Below, one piece after another: positions 8,009 to 17,490 of a stretch of 64,000 nucleotides of DNA. Under the pieces are notes generated by a model. That model was not told the DNA's origin. It saw only the letters and a list, made by a program, of their open reading frames with translations, and made no database searches. How positions within the stretch are numbered: the first letter of the stretch is position 1; the number at the start of each line of letters is the position of its first letter. The stretch comes from Cyclobacteriaceae bacterium (GTDB taxonomy: Bacteria > Bacteroidota > Bacteroidia > Cytophagales > Cyclobacteriaceae), in assembly GCA_026129485.1 (NCBI GenBank), contig JAHCHY010000001.1, positions 308,852 through 372,851 of the forward strand, read 5' to 3'. A program made the position numbers and the translations under genes.

Positions 8009-9532
8009 CTACAGCCGTCCGGGATAAATGGTTGAGCCTGTATTGATGATCAATATCTTCTCATCCTTCGGCATTTCATCGCGCATTTGCAGCAACAACG
8101 CAAGACCGGCTATACCTGATGGCTCGCAACGGATGGAGTGTTTTCTGGCAATCTCCAACGCTTCCTCTACAAAATTCTCGTCCACATCCAGAATACCGGA
8201 AAGATTGCCGATACGCTCATTCTGAATCAGGGAGTTGATGTAAAACTGATAATCGTCTAAGGAAGGCAGGTAATACGAAAACAATTTATCTAAACGCGAG
8301 TTGGCATCGCGCGTGGTGGCTCCCATAAAATTGCATTCGGTTATCTTTTTTATATCCCCCAAAAAGCGCGGGTCGTGCTTGTAAATGCTGTTGTTGAATT
8401 CGCGCTCGGCAATAATTAAAATGTTCACAAACAAATCGCCTGTGCCAAATGGCACAAAGCAATACGATGGGTTTTCATTCAGCACTTCGTACGAAAGCCA
8501 GTCGTAATAATTATCGTTAAACCGATCCAGGATCTCGCGATAGGTAATATCAATACCTTCTTTATTGTGTGTGAGCTCTTTTATCTCCTTTCCGGTAAGG
8601 GAGCGAGCGCTTAAATCGGTTTCGTACACCTCGCAGCCCATCTGGCGCAACGATTCTTTAATATCCGCGCTGATCCGGCTATCCATTAATACCTTCAGCC
8701 TGGTGCTTACTTTATACAAATTAAAGAAGTGCTGAATCGCAGCAGCCGCGCTGCCCGAGGAAATAATGGATACTTCTTTAATATTATACCGTTTGGATTT
8801 GATCAGCACCTCCCACGCCATACGCGCTTTATGCGTGCCGGTCGGATTGGTGCTTTCATCTTTCAGCCACACATTGGTAAAACCGGGCACATCAATCCTG
8901 AATGTATTGGATGCCGGGAAGCGCGGCTCGTAAAACGGACGTGGCGGAAATTCAGGTTTGGACGGATCGTTGAGCGAAGGCACATACAAGCCATCAATCA
9001 TGTCATCGCTGGTACGCGCCTGTTCATCGTCAATCTGCTCTTTGATCAGATCGAGCTCTTTCTTGGAAAGCTTTTCAAAAAGCACATTAGCGATCTTGGC
9101 TGCAAATGAATCTACATTATCGGGATCAATCGTTTTGGCTGGCTCTTGTCCTGGCGCATCATCATCTGCACCATCCAAAAGGGGTTTGAATTTATCAGCA
9201 AAGCGATCGTTGATAAGCGTATCCCAGTCTTGCTGATTCTGAGTAGCAAACAAGGCCAGCAAATTGCGTAACGATTGTGTGGCCCCGGGCGGGCTCTTTA
9301 AGTTAAAAGCCCTGCGCAACAAATCTTCCGATGGCCCCTGCGGATAGGCCAGCGATAACTGCGGATCAAGCGAAGATGTATTCTTTACAAAATCCTTAAC
9401 CGCTTTTTGTAACCCGTGAATAAAACTCCAGCGCCCGGTACCTACCGATTCATGAAAACCCGTACGTGCAAGCTGCTCGCGGATCAGATCGAGAATTTCT
9501 TTTGGAATACGCTTGGCCGATGCTTTCTTCAT
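8009..9532 (-). CDS. Fold-type II PLP-dependent enzyme (threonine-synthase/cysteine-synthase-like)
   Basis: The 507-residue protein has an all-helical N-terminal extension of about 190 residues, followed by a tryptophan-synthase-beta-like PLP domain. The motif NPTGTHKARMAWEV contains the PLP-forming lysine; SSGSAAAAIQHF is the substrate-loop equivalent of SSGN in threonine synthase; FVPFGTGDL binds phosphate; and IINTGSTIYPGRL ends the domain. The substrate cannot be assigned. The start at 9532 (MKKASAKR) is chosen over 9562. It lies 76 bp downstream of lspA on the same strand and may be cotranscribed with ileS-lspA. Confidence 0.82.
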   Translation of the reverse strand: MKKASAKRIPKEILDLIREQLARTGFHESVGTGRWSFIHGLQKAVKDFVKNTSSLDPQLSLAYPQGPSEDLLRRAFNLKSPPGATQSLRNLLALFATQNQQDWDTLINDRFADKFKPLLDGADDDAPGQEPAKTIDPDNVDSFAAKIANVLFEKLSKKELDLIKEQIDDEQARTSDDMIDGLYVPSLNDPSKPEFPPRPFYEPRFPASNTFRIDVPGFTNVWLKDESTNPTGTHKARMAWEVLIKSKRYNIKEVSIISSGSAAAAIQHFFNLYKVSTRLKVLMDSRISADIKESLRQMGCEVYETDLSARSLTGKEIKELTHNKEGIDITYREILDRFNDNYYDWLSYEVLNENPSYCFVPFGTGDLFVNILIIAEREFNNSIYKHDPRFLGDIKKITECNFMGATTRDANSRLDKLFSYYLPSLDDYQFYINSLIQNERIGNLSGILDVDENFVEEALEIARKHSIRCEPSGIAGLALLLQMRDEMPKDEKILIINTGSTIYPGRL

Positions 9533-9608
9533 ACGAGAGAAAAGGTCGCAGTATCTGCGCACAATAACAACCCATTGGCATAATTACCATTTGCCATTAG
9601 TATAAAAT

Positions 9609-10277
9609 TTATTCAACCGGTGTAGATGGGTTTTCGTTTACACTTCCCGTAGCATCCGGGGTCAAAACCTGCTCAGGCCCCGAAGTTATTTCAGCAGAAT
9701 TCAACTCCTCTTTAAAGAATCGCTTCTGCGAAAAAAGAATGATCACCACACCTATAAATATGGAGGAGTCTGCAATGTTGAACACCGGGCTAAAGAACTC
9801 GAAGTAATCACCCCCTGCAAACGGTATCCATTCCGGCCATTGAAAATGGAACAGCGGAAAGTAAAGCATATCAATAACCTGGCCGTGAAACCACGGAGTG
9901 GGCACACCGAGTGGCGCATTGTTCAGGAACACGCCATAAAAAGTGCTGTCAATCACATTTCCGATAGCCCCGCCCAGGATAAGTGCGAGGCAAACTAAGA
10001 AACCTCTGTGTGCACTTTTCTGCACCATCCTGATCATGTAGTAGCTGATCCCAAACATGGCGCAGATTCTGAAAATGGTCAGCGCCAGCTTTCCAAACTC
10101 GCTCTCCCACCGGATGCCAAACGCCATGCCCGGGTTGAGCAGGTAATGTAAACGAAACCACGTGCCCAGCACATTTATTTCCTGGTGGATATACATATTG
10201 TGGTACACCAACAACTTACTGGTTTGATCGATGGCTATTACCACCAGTGCAATTAAAAAATACTTTGCGTACTTCAT
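9609..10277 (-). CDS. lspA: Lipoprotein signal peptidase (signal peptidase II)
   Basis: This inner-membrane aspartyl protease cleaves prolipoproteins before the lipidated Cys. The 222-residue sequence has four hydrophobic helices. The catalytic aspartates are in GGAIGNVIDS and in VFNIADSSIFIGV, which match the two family signatures. An acidic, Pro-rich C-terminal tail of about 30 residues is longer than in E. coli LspA. The gene starts 15 bp after the ileS stop, a common ileS-lspA arrangement, so the two are probably one operon. Confidence 0.97.
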   Translation of the reverse strand: MKYAKYFLIALVVIAIDQTSKLLVYHNMYIHQEINVLGTWFRLHYLLNPGMAFGIRWESEFGKLALTIFRICAMFGISYYMIRMVQKSAHRGFLVCLALILGGAIGNVIDSTFYGVFLNNAPLGVPTPWFHGQVIDMLYFPLFHFQWPEWIPFAGGDYFEFFSPVFNIADSSIFIGVVIILFSQKRFFKEELNSAEITSGPEQVLTPDATGSVNENPSTPVE

Positions 10278-10292
10278 TTCGGATGTATATCG

Positions 10293-13200
10293 TCAGTTTA
10301 CCGTAATTTTCAATTTAATCGTGTACTCGTCCATTTCTACTTCCGTGGACCCGGAAAGCGTTTCTTTTAATTCCATCGAAAGCGCCTGCGTTTCAGTCTG
10401 GATGTATGCTTTGTGCTCAGCTAAAGCCGATGTAACCAATTCTCCGTTCTTCTCAACTTCAATCGAAATTTTATCCAGCACTTCAAGGCCCATATCCTTG
10501 CGCAGGTTCTGCACCCGGTTTACAAAATCACGGGCAATACCTTCGCGCTTCAATTCATCAGTTAACGTAATATCCAGTGCCACGGTTAACCCGTTTTCCG
10601 ATGCCACCGACCAGCCGGGAATATCTTCGGAAGTAATCAGCACATCTTCCAGCACCAGGTCGAACCCGTCTTTGCTCAGCTTACCCTGCTTTTCAATAGC
10701 CTGAATATCGGCCTGCTTAAATGTATTGATCACAGCCGATACTTCTTTCATTTTCGGGCCATACTGTTTACCCAGCCTGGCGAAATTCGGTTTTACTTTT
10801 TTCACCAGCAAACCGGAAGCATCGTCTATGTACTGAATTTCCTTCACGTTAACTTCAGCCTTGATAATAGCCTCCACGCTCTTCACACGCTGCGCAAACT
10901 TTTCATCCAGTACCGGCAACAATACTTTCTGTAGTGGTGTACGCACTTTCACTTTGCTGTTTTTACGCAGCGAGTGCACGAGCGAACAAATGCGCTGCGC
11001 ATAGTCCATCGACTTTTCCAACTCTTCGTCTTTGCGGCCGGGCTCTGCCTTAACCAGTAACGTATGATGGATCGATTCGTATTGCAGGGGCGTATTGAAC
11101 TGTTTTGCTTTCTGACGGATATTGTCCGTCAGGTTTTTATACAGCCACTCGCTGAAGAACGGTGCAATGGGCGCCATCAATTGTGCCGTTACCATTAAGC
11201 ATTCATACAATGTTTCGTAAGCGGCTCGTTTATCCTGAGAAAGCTCAACGGGCCTGCCATCCGAAGCGTTTGCGGAGGATGGTTGCCAGAAGCGTTTGCG
11301 GTTAAGGCGTACATACCAGTTCGACAAATGATCGTTTACAAACTCCTGGATGCCACGTGCCGCTTTAGTAGGTTCGTAATCATTATAAGCAGCCGTTACT
11401 TCTTCTATCAGCGATTGCTCTTTGGTGATGATCCATTTATCTAACGGAGCCAACTGGTCAAACGGCACATTATCCATTTCGTCTTTTACAAAGCCATCAA
11501 TGTTGGCATACAATACAAAGAACGAATAGGTATTGATGAGCGTACCAAAGAACCTGCGCTGGGTTTCCTCTACACCGGCAAAGTCGAACTTGAGGTTATC
11601 CCAGGGTGGTGCGTTCTCCATCATGTACCAGCGCAGCACATCGGCACCGTATTTGGAAAGGCTCTCGAACGGATTTACCACGTTGCCTTTGCTCTTGCTC
11701 ATCTTGTTGCCGTTCTTATCAAGCACAAGCCCGTTGGAGATAACGTTTTTAAACGCTACACCACCATTGTTCACTTTTTTGTTTACGGTTTTGATTTCCT
11801 CGCTGCTTTCGCTCAGCATTGTGGCAATCGCGTGAAGCGTAAAAAACCAGCCCCGCGTTTGGTCAACGCCTTCGGCAATAAAATCGGCCGGGTAGCTTTT
11901 CTCAAAAATGTCTTTGTTCTCAAACGGGAAATGCCACTGGGCATACGGCATGGCTCCGCTATCAAACCACACGTCAATCAGGTCGGGCTCGCGATACATG
12001 GGTTCGCCTGTGCTGCTGGCCAGTGTAATTTCATCTACATACGGACGGTGCAAATCGAATTCAGAATTCAAAATTTCAAATTTCGAATTTTGAATACCTG
12101 CCCTCTTAGCTTTCTCAACTTCTCCGGTCAACTGCTCAATCGAACCAATACAAATTTCTTCTCTGCCGTCTTTCGTTCTCCAGATAGGAAGCGGTGTTCC
12201 CCAATAACGCGAGCGTGATAAGTTCCAGTCCACGAGATTTTCGAGCCAGTTACCGAAACGGCCGGTGCCGGTGCTTTCGGGCTTCCAGTTGATGGTTTTG
12301 TTCAGCTCCACCATTTTATCTTTCAATGCCGTGGTACGGATAAACCAGCTATCGAGCGGGTAATACAATACGGGCTTATCGGTGCGCCAGCAGTGGGGGT
12401 AAGTGTGCTCGTACTTCTCTACTTTAAAAGCCTTGTTCTCTTCCTTTAATATAATGGAGATAACAACGTCCGTACTTTTATAATCCGGGTTGCCCTCATC
12501 TTCGTTGGTATAATTCTTTACATAGAAATCATCGGCACCGAGCGGTTTGTGCGTTTTGATGTTATACTTGGCAATACCTTCTTTCAACTTTTCGCCAATA
12601 GGCGTAATGAATTTCCCTTTACGGTCCACCGTAGGTACTTCACTGCCGGTTTCATCTTTCACGGTAAGTGCCGGCACACCGTTTTGTTTGGCTACGCGAA
12701 AGTCATCGGCACCAAACGTAGGCGAAGTGTGCACCACACCGGTGCCATCTTCGGTGGTTACAAAATCTCCGGCTATTACCTGGAAGGCTTTGTCGGCATC
12801 GTAAAAGGGTTGCAGGTAAGGCATGAGTTGCTCGTAGCGAACACCTAATAATCTGGCACCGGCAAACTCCTGTACGATTTGATACGGAATATTTTTATCT
12901 CCGGGCTTATAACCTTCCAGCTTCAGGTCTTTGTTTTTTTCGGAGAAATATTTTCCGACAAGATCTTTGGCCAACACTACACTTACAGGTTTGTACGTGT
13001 ATGAGTTAAATGTATTAACCTGCACATACGTGATCTTCTCGCCTACCGCCAGCGCAGTGTTGGATGGAAGTGTCCACGGTGTGGTTGTCCATGCCAGAAT
13101 AAAAACCTCACGATCTGTTTCTTTAAAAAGAAACTCCGACTTCGCATTGCGCTTCACTTTAAATTGCGCCACAACAGACGTGTCTTTCACGTCCTTGTAG

Positions 13201-13799
13201 GTCCCGGGCAGGTTCAACTCGTGCGAGCTTAAACCCGTGCCCGCTGCCGGTGAGTACGGCTGAATAGTATAACCTTTATACAACAATTGCTTATCGTATA
13301 GTTGCTTTAATATCCACCACAGCGATTCGATATATTCTTTTTCGTAGGTGATGTACGGTTTCTCGAGGTCAACCCAATAGCCCATCTTCATGGTAAGGTC
13401 ATCCCACTGATCTTTGTACTTCATCACCGTTTCGCGGCATTTCTGATTGTATTCTGCAATCGAGATTTTTTTTCCAATATCATCCTTGGTGATGCCCAGC
13501 TCTTTCTCCACCTGCAATTCAACCGGAAGGCCGTGGGTATCCCACCCGCCCTTGCGTTTTACCTGGTAGCCCTGCAGCGTTTTGAACCGGCAAAAAATAT
13601 CCTTTACGGTGCGTGCCATTACGTGGTGGATACCCGGTGTTCCGTTGGCCGATGGAGGGCCTTCATAGAATGTAAATGTGTCAGCGCCTTCGCGTACACT
13701 TACCGACTTCTCAAAAATTTTCTCTTTTTTCCAGAATTCGAGTATTTCGGTGGCCACCCGGGCCAGGTTCAGGTCTTTTGTTTCTCTGTATTTACTCAC
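10293..13799 (-). CDS. ileS: Isoleucyl-tRNA synthetase
   Basis: The 1168-residue class I aminoacyl-tRNA synthetase charges tRNA-Ile. The HIGH box is present as GIHHVMA around residue 57 and the KMSKS motif (NKMSKSKGN) is near residue 698. The editing (CP1) domain lies between them, and the C-terminal half carries the anticodon-binding helices. Two in-frame stretches look like insertions relative to the core: one near residue 573 (QNSKFEILNSEF) encoded by an AT-rich perfect palindrome, and one near residue 845 (QPSSANASDGRPVELS) with CCATCC/GGATGG ends. lspA follows 15 bp downstream. Confidence 0.97.
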   Translation of the reverse strand: MSKYRETKDLNLARVATEILEFWKKEKIFEKSVSVREGADTFTFYEGPPSANGTPGIHHVMARTVKDIFCRFKTLQGYQVKRKGGWDTHGLPVELQVEKELGITKDDIGKKISIAEYNQKCRETVMKYKDQWDDLTMKMGYWVDLEKPYITYEKEYIESLWWILKQLYDKQLLYKGYTIQPYSPAAGTGLSSHELNLPGTYKDVKDTSVVAQFKVKRNAKSEFLFKETDREVFILAWTTTPWTLPSNTALAVGEKITYVQVNTFNSYTYKPVSVVLAKDLVGKYFSEKNKDLKLEGYKPGDKNIPYQIVQEFAGARLLGVRYEQLMPYLQPFYDADKAFQVIAGDFVTTEDGTGVVHTSPTFGADDFRVAKQNGVPALTVKDETGSEVPTVDRKGKFITPIGEKLKEGIAKYNIKTHKPLGADDFYVKNYTNEDEGNPDYKSTDVVISIILKEENKAFKVEKYEHTYPHCWRTDKPVLYYPLDSWFIRTTALKDKMVELNKTINWKPESTGTGRFGNWLENLVDWNLSRSRYWGTPLPIWRTKDGREEICIGSIEQLTGEVEKAKRAGIQNSKFEILNSEFDLHRPYVDEITLASSTGEPMYREPDLIDVWFDSGAMPYAQWHFPFENKDIFEKSYPADFIAEGVDQTRGWFFTLHAIATMLSESSEEIKTVNKKVNNGGVAFKNVISNGLVLDKNGNKMSKSKGNVVNPFESLSKYGADVLRWYMMENAPPWDNLKFDFAGVEETQRRFFGTLINTYSFFVLYANIDGFVKDEMDNVPFDQLAPLDKWIITKEQSLIEEVTAAYNDYEPTKAARGIQEFVNDHLSNWYVRLNRKRFWQPSSANASDGRPVELSQDKRAAYETLYECLMVTAQLMAPIAPFFSEWLYKNLTDNIRQKAKQFNTPLQYESIHHTLLVKAEPGRKDEELEKSMDYAQRICSLVHSLRKNSKVKVRTPLQKVLLPVLDEKFAQRVKSVEAIIKAEVNVKEIQYIDDASGLLVKKVKPNFARLGKQYGPKMKEVSAVINTFKQADIQAIEKQGKLSKDGFDLVLEDVLITSEDIPGWSVASENGLTVALDITLTDELKREGIARDFVNRVQNLRKDMGLEVLDKISIEVEKNGELVTSALAEHKAYIQTETQALSMELKETLSGSTEVEMDEYTIKLKITVN

Positions 13800-13910
13800 G
13801 GTTACCCAAAATAAGGCCGCAATTTAGGACATTTTAGGCATTGGGCATCAGGGAAAACTATCGGGAATCGGGCATTAGGCATTGGGATTCAGGTGTATTA
13901 ATTTTAAGGT

Positions 13911-14504
13911 ATGAAAGTAGAGGAGCCGGATTTGAGCCTGACTTATACCTACGCGGATTACCTGAAATGGGACTTCCCCGAAATGGTGGAGCTGATCCGT
14001 GGCAAGGTGTTTAAAATGTCGCCAGCACCTTCATCAAGGCATCAGCAAATTTCATCCATGCTGGTTATATCCATCGGAAGTTTCCTAAAAGGTAAGAAAT
14101 GCAAAGTGTTTGCTGCTCCTTTCGATGTACGCCTTCCCCGCAAGGGAAAAGCAGACAAGGAAATTGTAACAGTTGTTCAACCTGATATTTGTGTGATCTG
14201 CGACCCGGCTAAAATAGACGAACGCGGCTGTTTGGGTGCGCCCGATTGGGTAATAGAAATATTATCCAAGCATACATCAGCCAAAGATCTGAACGAAAAA
14301 TTTGACGTGTACGAAGAAGCCGGTGTAAAAGAGTATTGGGTAGTGCATCCTACCGAGCAAACTGTTCTGGCTTACACGTTGAACGATAAGGGAAAATATG
14401 AAGGAATTTTGAAACCTTATGTGCGTACCGATAAGATCAGGTCTAAAACATTGCCTCAATTAACGATTGACCTGACCGAGGTGTTTGAGCAGCCGGAGTA
14501 TTAA
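13911..14504 (+). CDS. Uma2-family putative endonuclease
   Basis: The 197-residue protein matches the Uma2 (DUF820) family of PD-(D/E)xK-like nucleases. It has YADYLKWDFPEMVELIRGKV at the N-terminus, VVQPDICVICD around residue 97 (the catalytic D) and WVIEILSKHTSAKDLNEKF around residue 113 (the E and downstream basic residues). The C-terminal YEEAGVKEYWVV segment is also diagnostic. The role is unknown; family members are often mobile and present in many copies. It is divergent from ileS; the intergenic sequence includes simple GGCATT-rich repeats. Confidence 0.9.
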   Translation: MKVEEPDLSLTYTYADYLKWDFPEMVELIRGKVFKMSPAPSSRHQQISSMLVISIGSFLKGKKCKVFAAPFDVRLPRKGKADKEIVTVVQPDICVICDPAKIDERGCLGAPDWVIEILSKHTSAKDLNEKFDVYEEAGVKEYWVVHPTEQTVLAYTLNDKGKYEGILKPYVRTDKIRSKTLPQLTIDLTEVFEQPEY

Positions 14505-14594
14505 ACCTGATGATGCAAAGTCTGTTGATTAAAGGCAAAGCTTTCGTTGATCTTAGCCCTGTTCACAAAAATGTTCAACTAAAAAATAATTAGT

Positions 14595-14798
14595 ATGCCG
14601 ACTTCATTCACCCCGGTGCAATATGTTTATAAAGAAATTATTGAGGAGCAGATCGCAAAAGCAAGCGAAGGGAAAATTTTCTTCTTTAATGACATGGATC
14701 AGGTGGATTCGCTTGAAGGTAGTATTGTAAAAATGGAGGAAATACCACAGCAGGGGGTTTTTATTTTTCTGCGATCCGGAAGCCTGATCAGGGATTGA
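14595..14798 (+). CDS. Small Sm-fold-like protein, probably truncated by a frameshift
   Basis: The open frame encodes 67 residues (MPTSFTPVQYVYKEI to SGSLIRD). The central part (EGSIVKMEEIPQQGVFIFL) has the strand-turn-strand look of an Sm-like barrel such as Rho-binding antiterminators, but this is only a visual resemblance. Removing one G from the GGG run at 14791-14793 extends the product through IDRIITLFGKPG to a stop at 14898, giving about 100 residues. The continuous protein-like character on both sides argues that the intact gene is the longer one. The antisense frame is less protein-like. Confidence 0.6.
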   Translation: MPTSFTPVQYVYKEIIEEQIAKASEGKIFFFNDMDQVDSLEGSIVKMEEIPQQGVFIFLRSGSLIRD

Positions 14799-14898
14799 TC
14801 GCATTATTACATTGTTCGGAAAACCAGGGGCTGCTTATGATGAGTATGATGCTTATGCGAATCAATGCCTGTCGTGCACGGGGGGTTACGATCTTTAA
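14799..14898 (+). pseudogene. Out-of-frame 3' part of the 14595 gene
   Basis: In the frame shifted by one base from the upstream ORF, this segment reads LFGKPGAAYDEYDAYANQC and LSCTGGYDL before a TAA at 14896-14898. It has a C-x-x-C pair. Both frames are open together only between the TGA at 14785-14787 (tail frame) and the TGA at 14796-14798 (upstream frame), which brackets the G run at 14791-14793. The lesion may be real or an assembly error. Confidence 0.5.
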
Positions 14899-14941
14899 TT
14901 AAGAGTAAGAGTTGAGGGTAAACTGGAGAGGGTTGTCCGTT

Positions 14942-17392
14942 TCACTCAGCCGAGCCGTGGCGGTCGTGAATTTTAATCCTGCTCAGGTCAATGGCTTCAT
15001 CGTCCTGTTCACCATAGAAAGAACTGTCAAAACCATCAATCGGTAAACGCTCCTTGCTCTTCTTCGGCTTATCAAAAGTCATAATCAAAGCCGGAAGCAA
15101 AATCAGGTTGGTGAACATGGAAATGATAAGCGTGGTGGAAGTAAGCAACCCCAATGCCACAGTACCCCCGAAATCGCTAAACGCGAAAATGATAAACCCG
15201 GCAAACAATACTATCGAAGTATAAATAATACTCTTGCCCGTTTCGAGGATACTCTCGCTTACGGAACGCGGCACAAAAAATCCGCTCGATAAAAGCTCCT
15301 GCCTGTATTTGGCCAGGAAGCGAATAGAGTTATCTACCGAAATACCAAACGTGATGCTGAAGATTAACGCAGTGCTCGCTTTAAGCGGAATATGAAAATA
15401 ACCCATCAGCCCGGCCGTAATCATTAACGCAATCAGGTTGGGGATAAGCGAAATAATAATCATGCGGGCGTTGGCAAACAGGATGGCCATAGACAACGTA
15501 ATGAGAATACCTGCCAGGATCAGGCTCTCGGTCAGGTTTTCAATCAGGAATTTATTTCCCTTAATAAATATTTTAGACGAACCCGTAACGGTTACCGTTA
15601 CCGTATCGCTTTCTGATCTTAAAATTTTCTTTAGCTCGGCCACGAGCGTATCGGCCTTGGGCTGAATGACCTGATGCACCAGCGAATCCATTTTAACGGA
15701 ACCGATGTCGGCCATCTGCATGGAGATGCGCATTTTGGTATAGGTGGTATCCACAAACGATTTGAACAAGCCGCTGTTGTCGTTCTGACCCTTTAAATAT
15801 TCCAGCACAAACTTGGCTTCGATATCCGATGCCGGTAAGCCGTACCTATCCGGGTTATTATTAAAATAGGCTTGCCGCGATGCTTTAATCAGGCTAAGCA
15901 CCGAAAGCGGACGGGAAGTAACATCGATGGAATCAAGCGAGCTTTCAAACCTATCAATCTCTTTGGCAATGCGCAGGTTTTGCAACGGACGCCTGCGTTT
16001 GGTTTGCAGGTCAACCTCAATTTCCAGGGGCATAATACCACTGAAATTTTCTTCCACAAATTTCAGGTCGCGTTTAATGTCGCTGTCTTCCGGAATATCA
16101 TCCACCATATACGAAACGGAATACAACCGCGACATCCCGTAAACAGCCAAAGCGGTAATAATCAAAGTAGCTGTATAAATAATCACACGATGCCGGTGCA
16201 CCATCAAATCAATGAGCCTGACAAAACCGCCCAATATTCTGAAATCAAGGTGCCTGAGATGCTTGGGCGTTGGCTCCGGCATCCACGAAAGTATGCCCGG
16301 TATCATAATCAGGCTTACAACAAATAAGGCAATGATGTTGATGCCGGCCACAATACCAAACTCGCGCAGGATGATTATATCTGTTGAAAGCAATGTAAGA
16401 AAACCGATAGCTACCGTAAGGTTGGTAAGAAACGTGGCCAGCCCCATCTTCATGACCACAGCCTGTATGGCTTCCATTTTGTTTTTGCGGTTTACATACT
16501 CCACATGATACTTGTTGAGCAGGTAAATGGCATTGGTTATACCAATGGTTACAATAACAGGCGGAATAAGCCCGCTAAGCAGGCTGATCTTAAACCCGAA
16601 CAGGGCAATGGTACCGATAGTCCACACTACCACAATGCCAATCATAATCATGGAGAAAATAACTGCGCGTATAGAGCGGAAGAATAAAAGCATGATTACG
16701 CCTGTTACGATTGCCGACAAATACAAAAAGAACGAAAGCTCTTTGCGTACCTGCTCAGCCATTACCGACCGCACAAAGGGCAGGCCCGCATAATGAATAT
16801 CTATATTGGTTTCTTTACTAAACTCCTGGCCTAACTTTATCAGGCTGTTGGTAACATCTATGCGTTTGGCGGAGTTGGCATACTCTTTCTTTAGCGGGGC
16901 CAGCACCATAGTGGCACCGTTGGCGGTATTCACCAACTGGCCCATGTAAAATTTCTGATCGAAGGCAATCGCCAGCAGGCTATCTAATTGTCGTTGCGAT
17001 GTAAGCGTATCGGGGAACAACGGCACGAGGTTAAACTTCTTCTCCACCGTATCTTTCTCAATGATCCGCAGCAGCGGTAAAGAGAGCACCTCGTTTATAC
17101 CATCAATGCTACGCAGGCTGTTGCTTAAATCTTTCAGCTTCTGAAAGTTCTCGACCTTATACATGGCGCTGTCTTTAATGCCCAGCGCCATCATGTTGCC
17201 ATCTTCGCCAAACTGCTGCTTGAAGCGATTGAAGAATACCATGTCAGGGTCTTCCAACGGTACGGTACGCGCAAAGTCGTAGCTCATTTGCACCTGCGAA
17301 GCATAGTAACCCATTATCAATGTAATTGCGCCAATCAGCGCAATCAATGCTATTCTATACCGGATAATAAACAGGGCTATCTTAGACCACAT
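14942..17392 (-). CDS. RND/MMPL-superfamily transporter with sterol-sensing-like domains
   Basis: The 816-residue inner-membrane protein has 12 predicted helices in two repeats. Each repeat is one helix, a large periplasmic loop and five more helices, the MMPL/HpnN/Patched-like layout. The first helix (ALFIIRYRIALIALIGAI) is followed by a loop to about residue 215, and the second loop runs to about 610. Substrates are unknown; related proteins export lipids or hopanoids. It lies alone on the minus strand, and a TAgtTTTG -10-like box is at 17436-17443 upstream of the start. Confidence 0.9.
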   Translation of the reverse strand: MWSKIALFIIRYRIALIALIGAITLIMGYYASQVQMSYDFARTVPLEDPDMVFFNRFKQQFGEDGNMMALGIKDSAMYKVENFQKLKDLSNSLRSIDGINEVLSLPLLRIIEKDTVEKKFNLVPLFPDTLTSQRQLDSLLAIAFDQKFYMGQLVNTANGATMVLAPLKKEYANSAKRIDVTNSLIKLGQEFSKETNIDIHYAGLPFVRSVMAEQVRKELSFFLYLSAIVTGVIMLLFFRSIRAVIFSMIMIGIVVVWTIGTIALFGFKISLLSGLIPPVIVTIGITNAIYLLNKYHVEYVNRKNKMEAIQAVVMKMGLATFLTNLTVAIGFLTLLSTDIIILREFGIVAGINIIALFVVSLIMIPGILSWMPEPTPKHLRHLDFRILGGFVRLIDLMVHRHRVIIYTATLIITALAVYGMSRLYSVSYMVDDIPEDSDIKRDLKFVEENFSGIMPLEIEVDLQTKRRRPLQNLRIAKEIDRFESSLDSIDVTSRPLSVLSLIKASRQAYFNNNPDRYGLPASDIEAKFVLEYLKGQNDNSGLFKSFVDTTYTKMRISMQMADIGSVKMDSLVHQVIQPKADTLVAELKKILRSESDTVTVTVTGSSKIFIKGNKFLIENLTESLILAGILITLSMAILFANARMIIISLIPNLIALMITAGLMGYFHIPLKASTALIFSITFGISVDNSIRFLAKYRQELLSSGFFVPRSVSESILETGKSIIYTSIVLFAGFIIFAFSDFGGTVALGLLTSTTLIISMFTNLILLPALIMTFDKPKKSKERLPIDGFDSSFYGEQDDEAIDLSRIKIHDRHGSAE

Positions 17393-17435
17393 GGACGAGT
17401 ACCTGAACTGTTTTGAAAGCTTGGTTTTAGGATGC

Positions 17436-17443
17436 CAAAACTA
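17436..17443 (-). promoter_or_regulatory. Possible -10 element for the RND transporter gene
   Basis: On the minus strand the sequence is TAGTTTTG, an exact TAnnTTTG match to the Bacteroidota sigma-A -10 box, 44 bp upstream of the start at 17392. No TTTG-type -33 box is visible at the usual spacing, so the support is limited. Confidence 0.35.
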
Positions 17444-17490
17444 AGGAATTTTGGTTAAGAATTGCCTTTTTGATAGCTGCATTCTTACTT

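Noticed and set aside
13830-13905. GGCATT-rich short repeats upstream of the Uma2 gene
   Set aside because: Only simple degenerate repeats are visible; no inverted ends or coding potential, so no element was called.
14604-14804. Minus-strand ORF opposite the small 14595 gene
   Set aside because: The plus-strand reading is more protein-like and continues past the stop with one base removed; the antisense shows no pattern.
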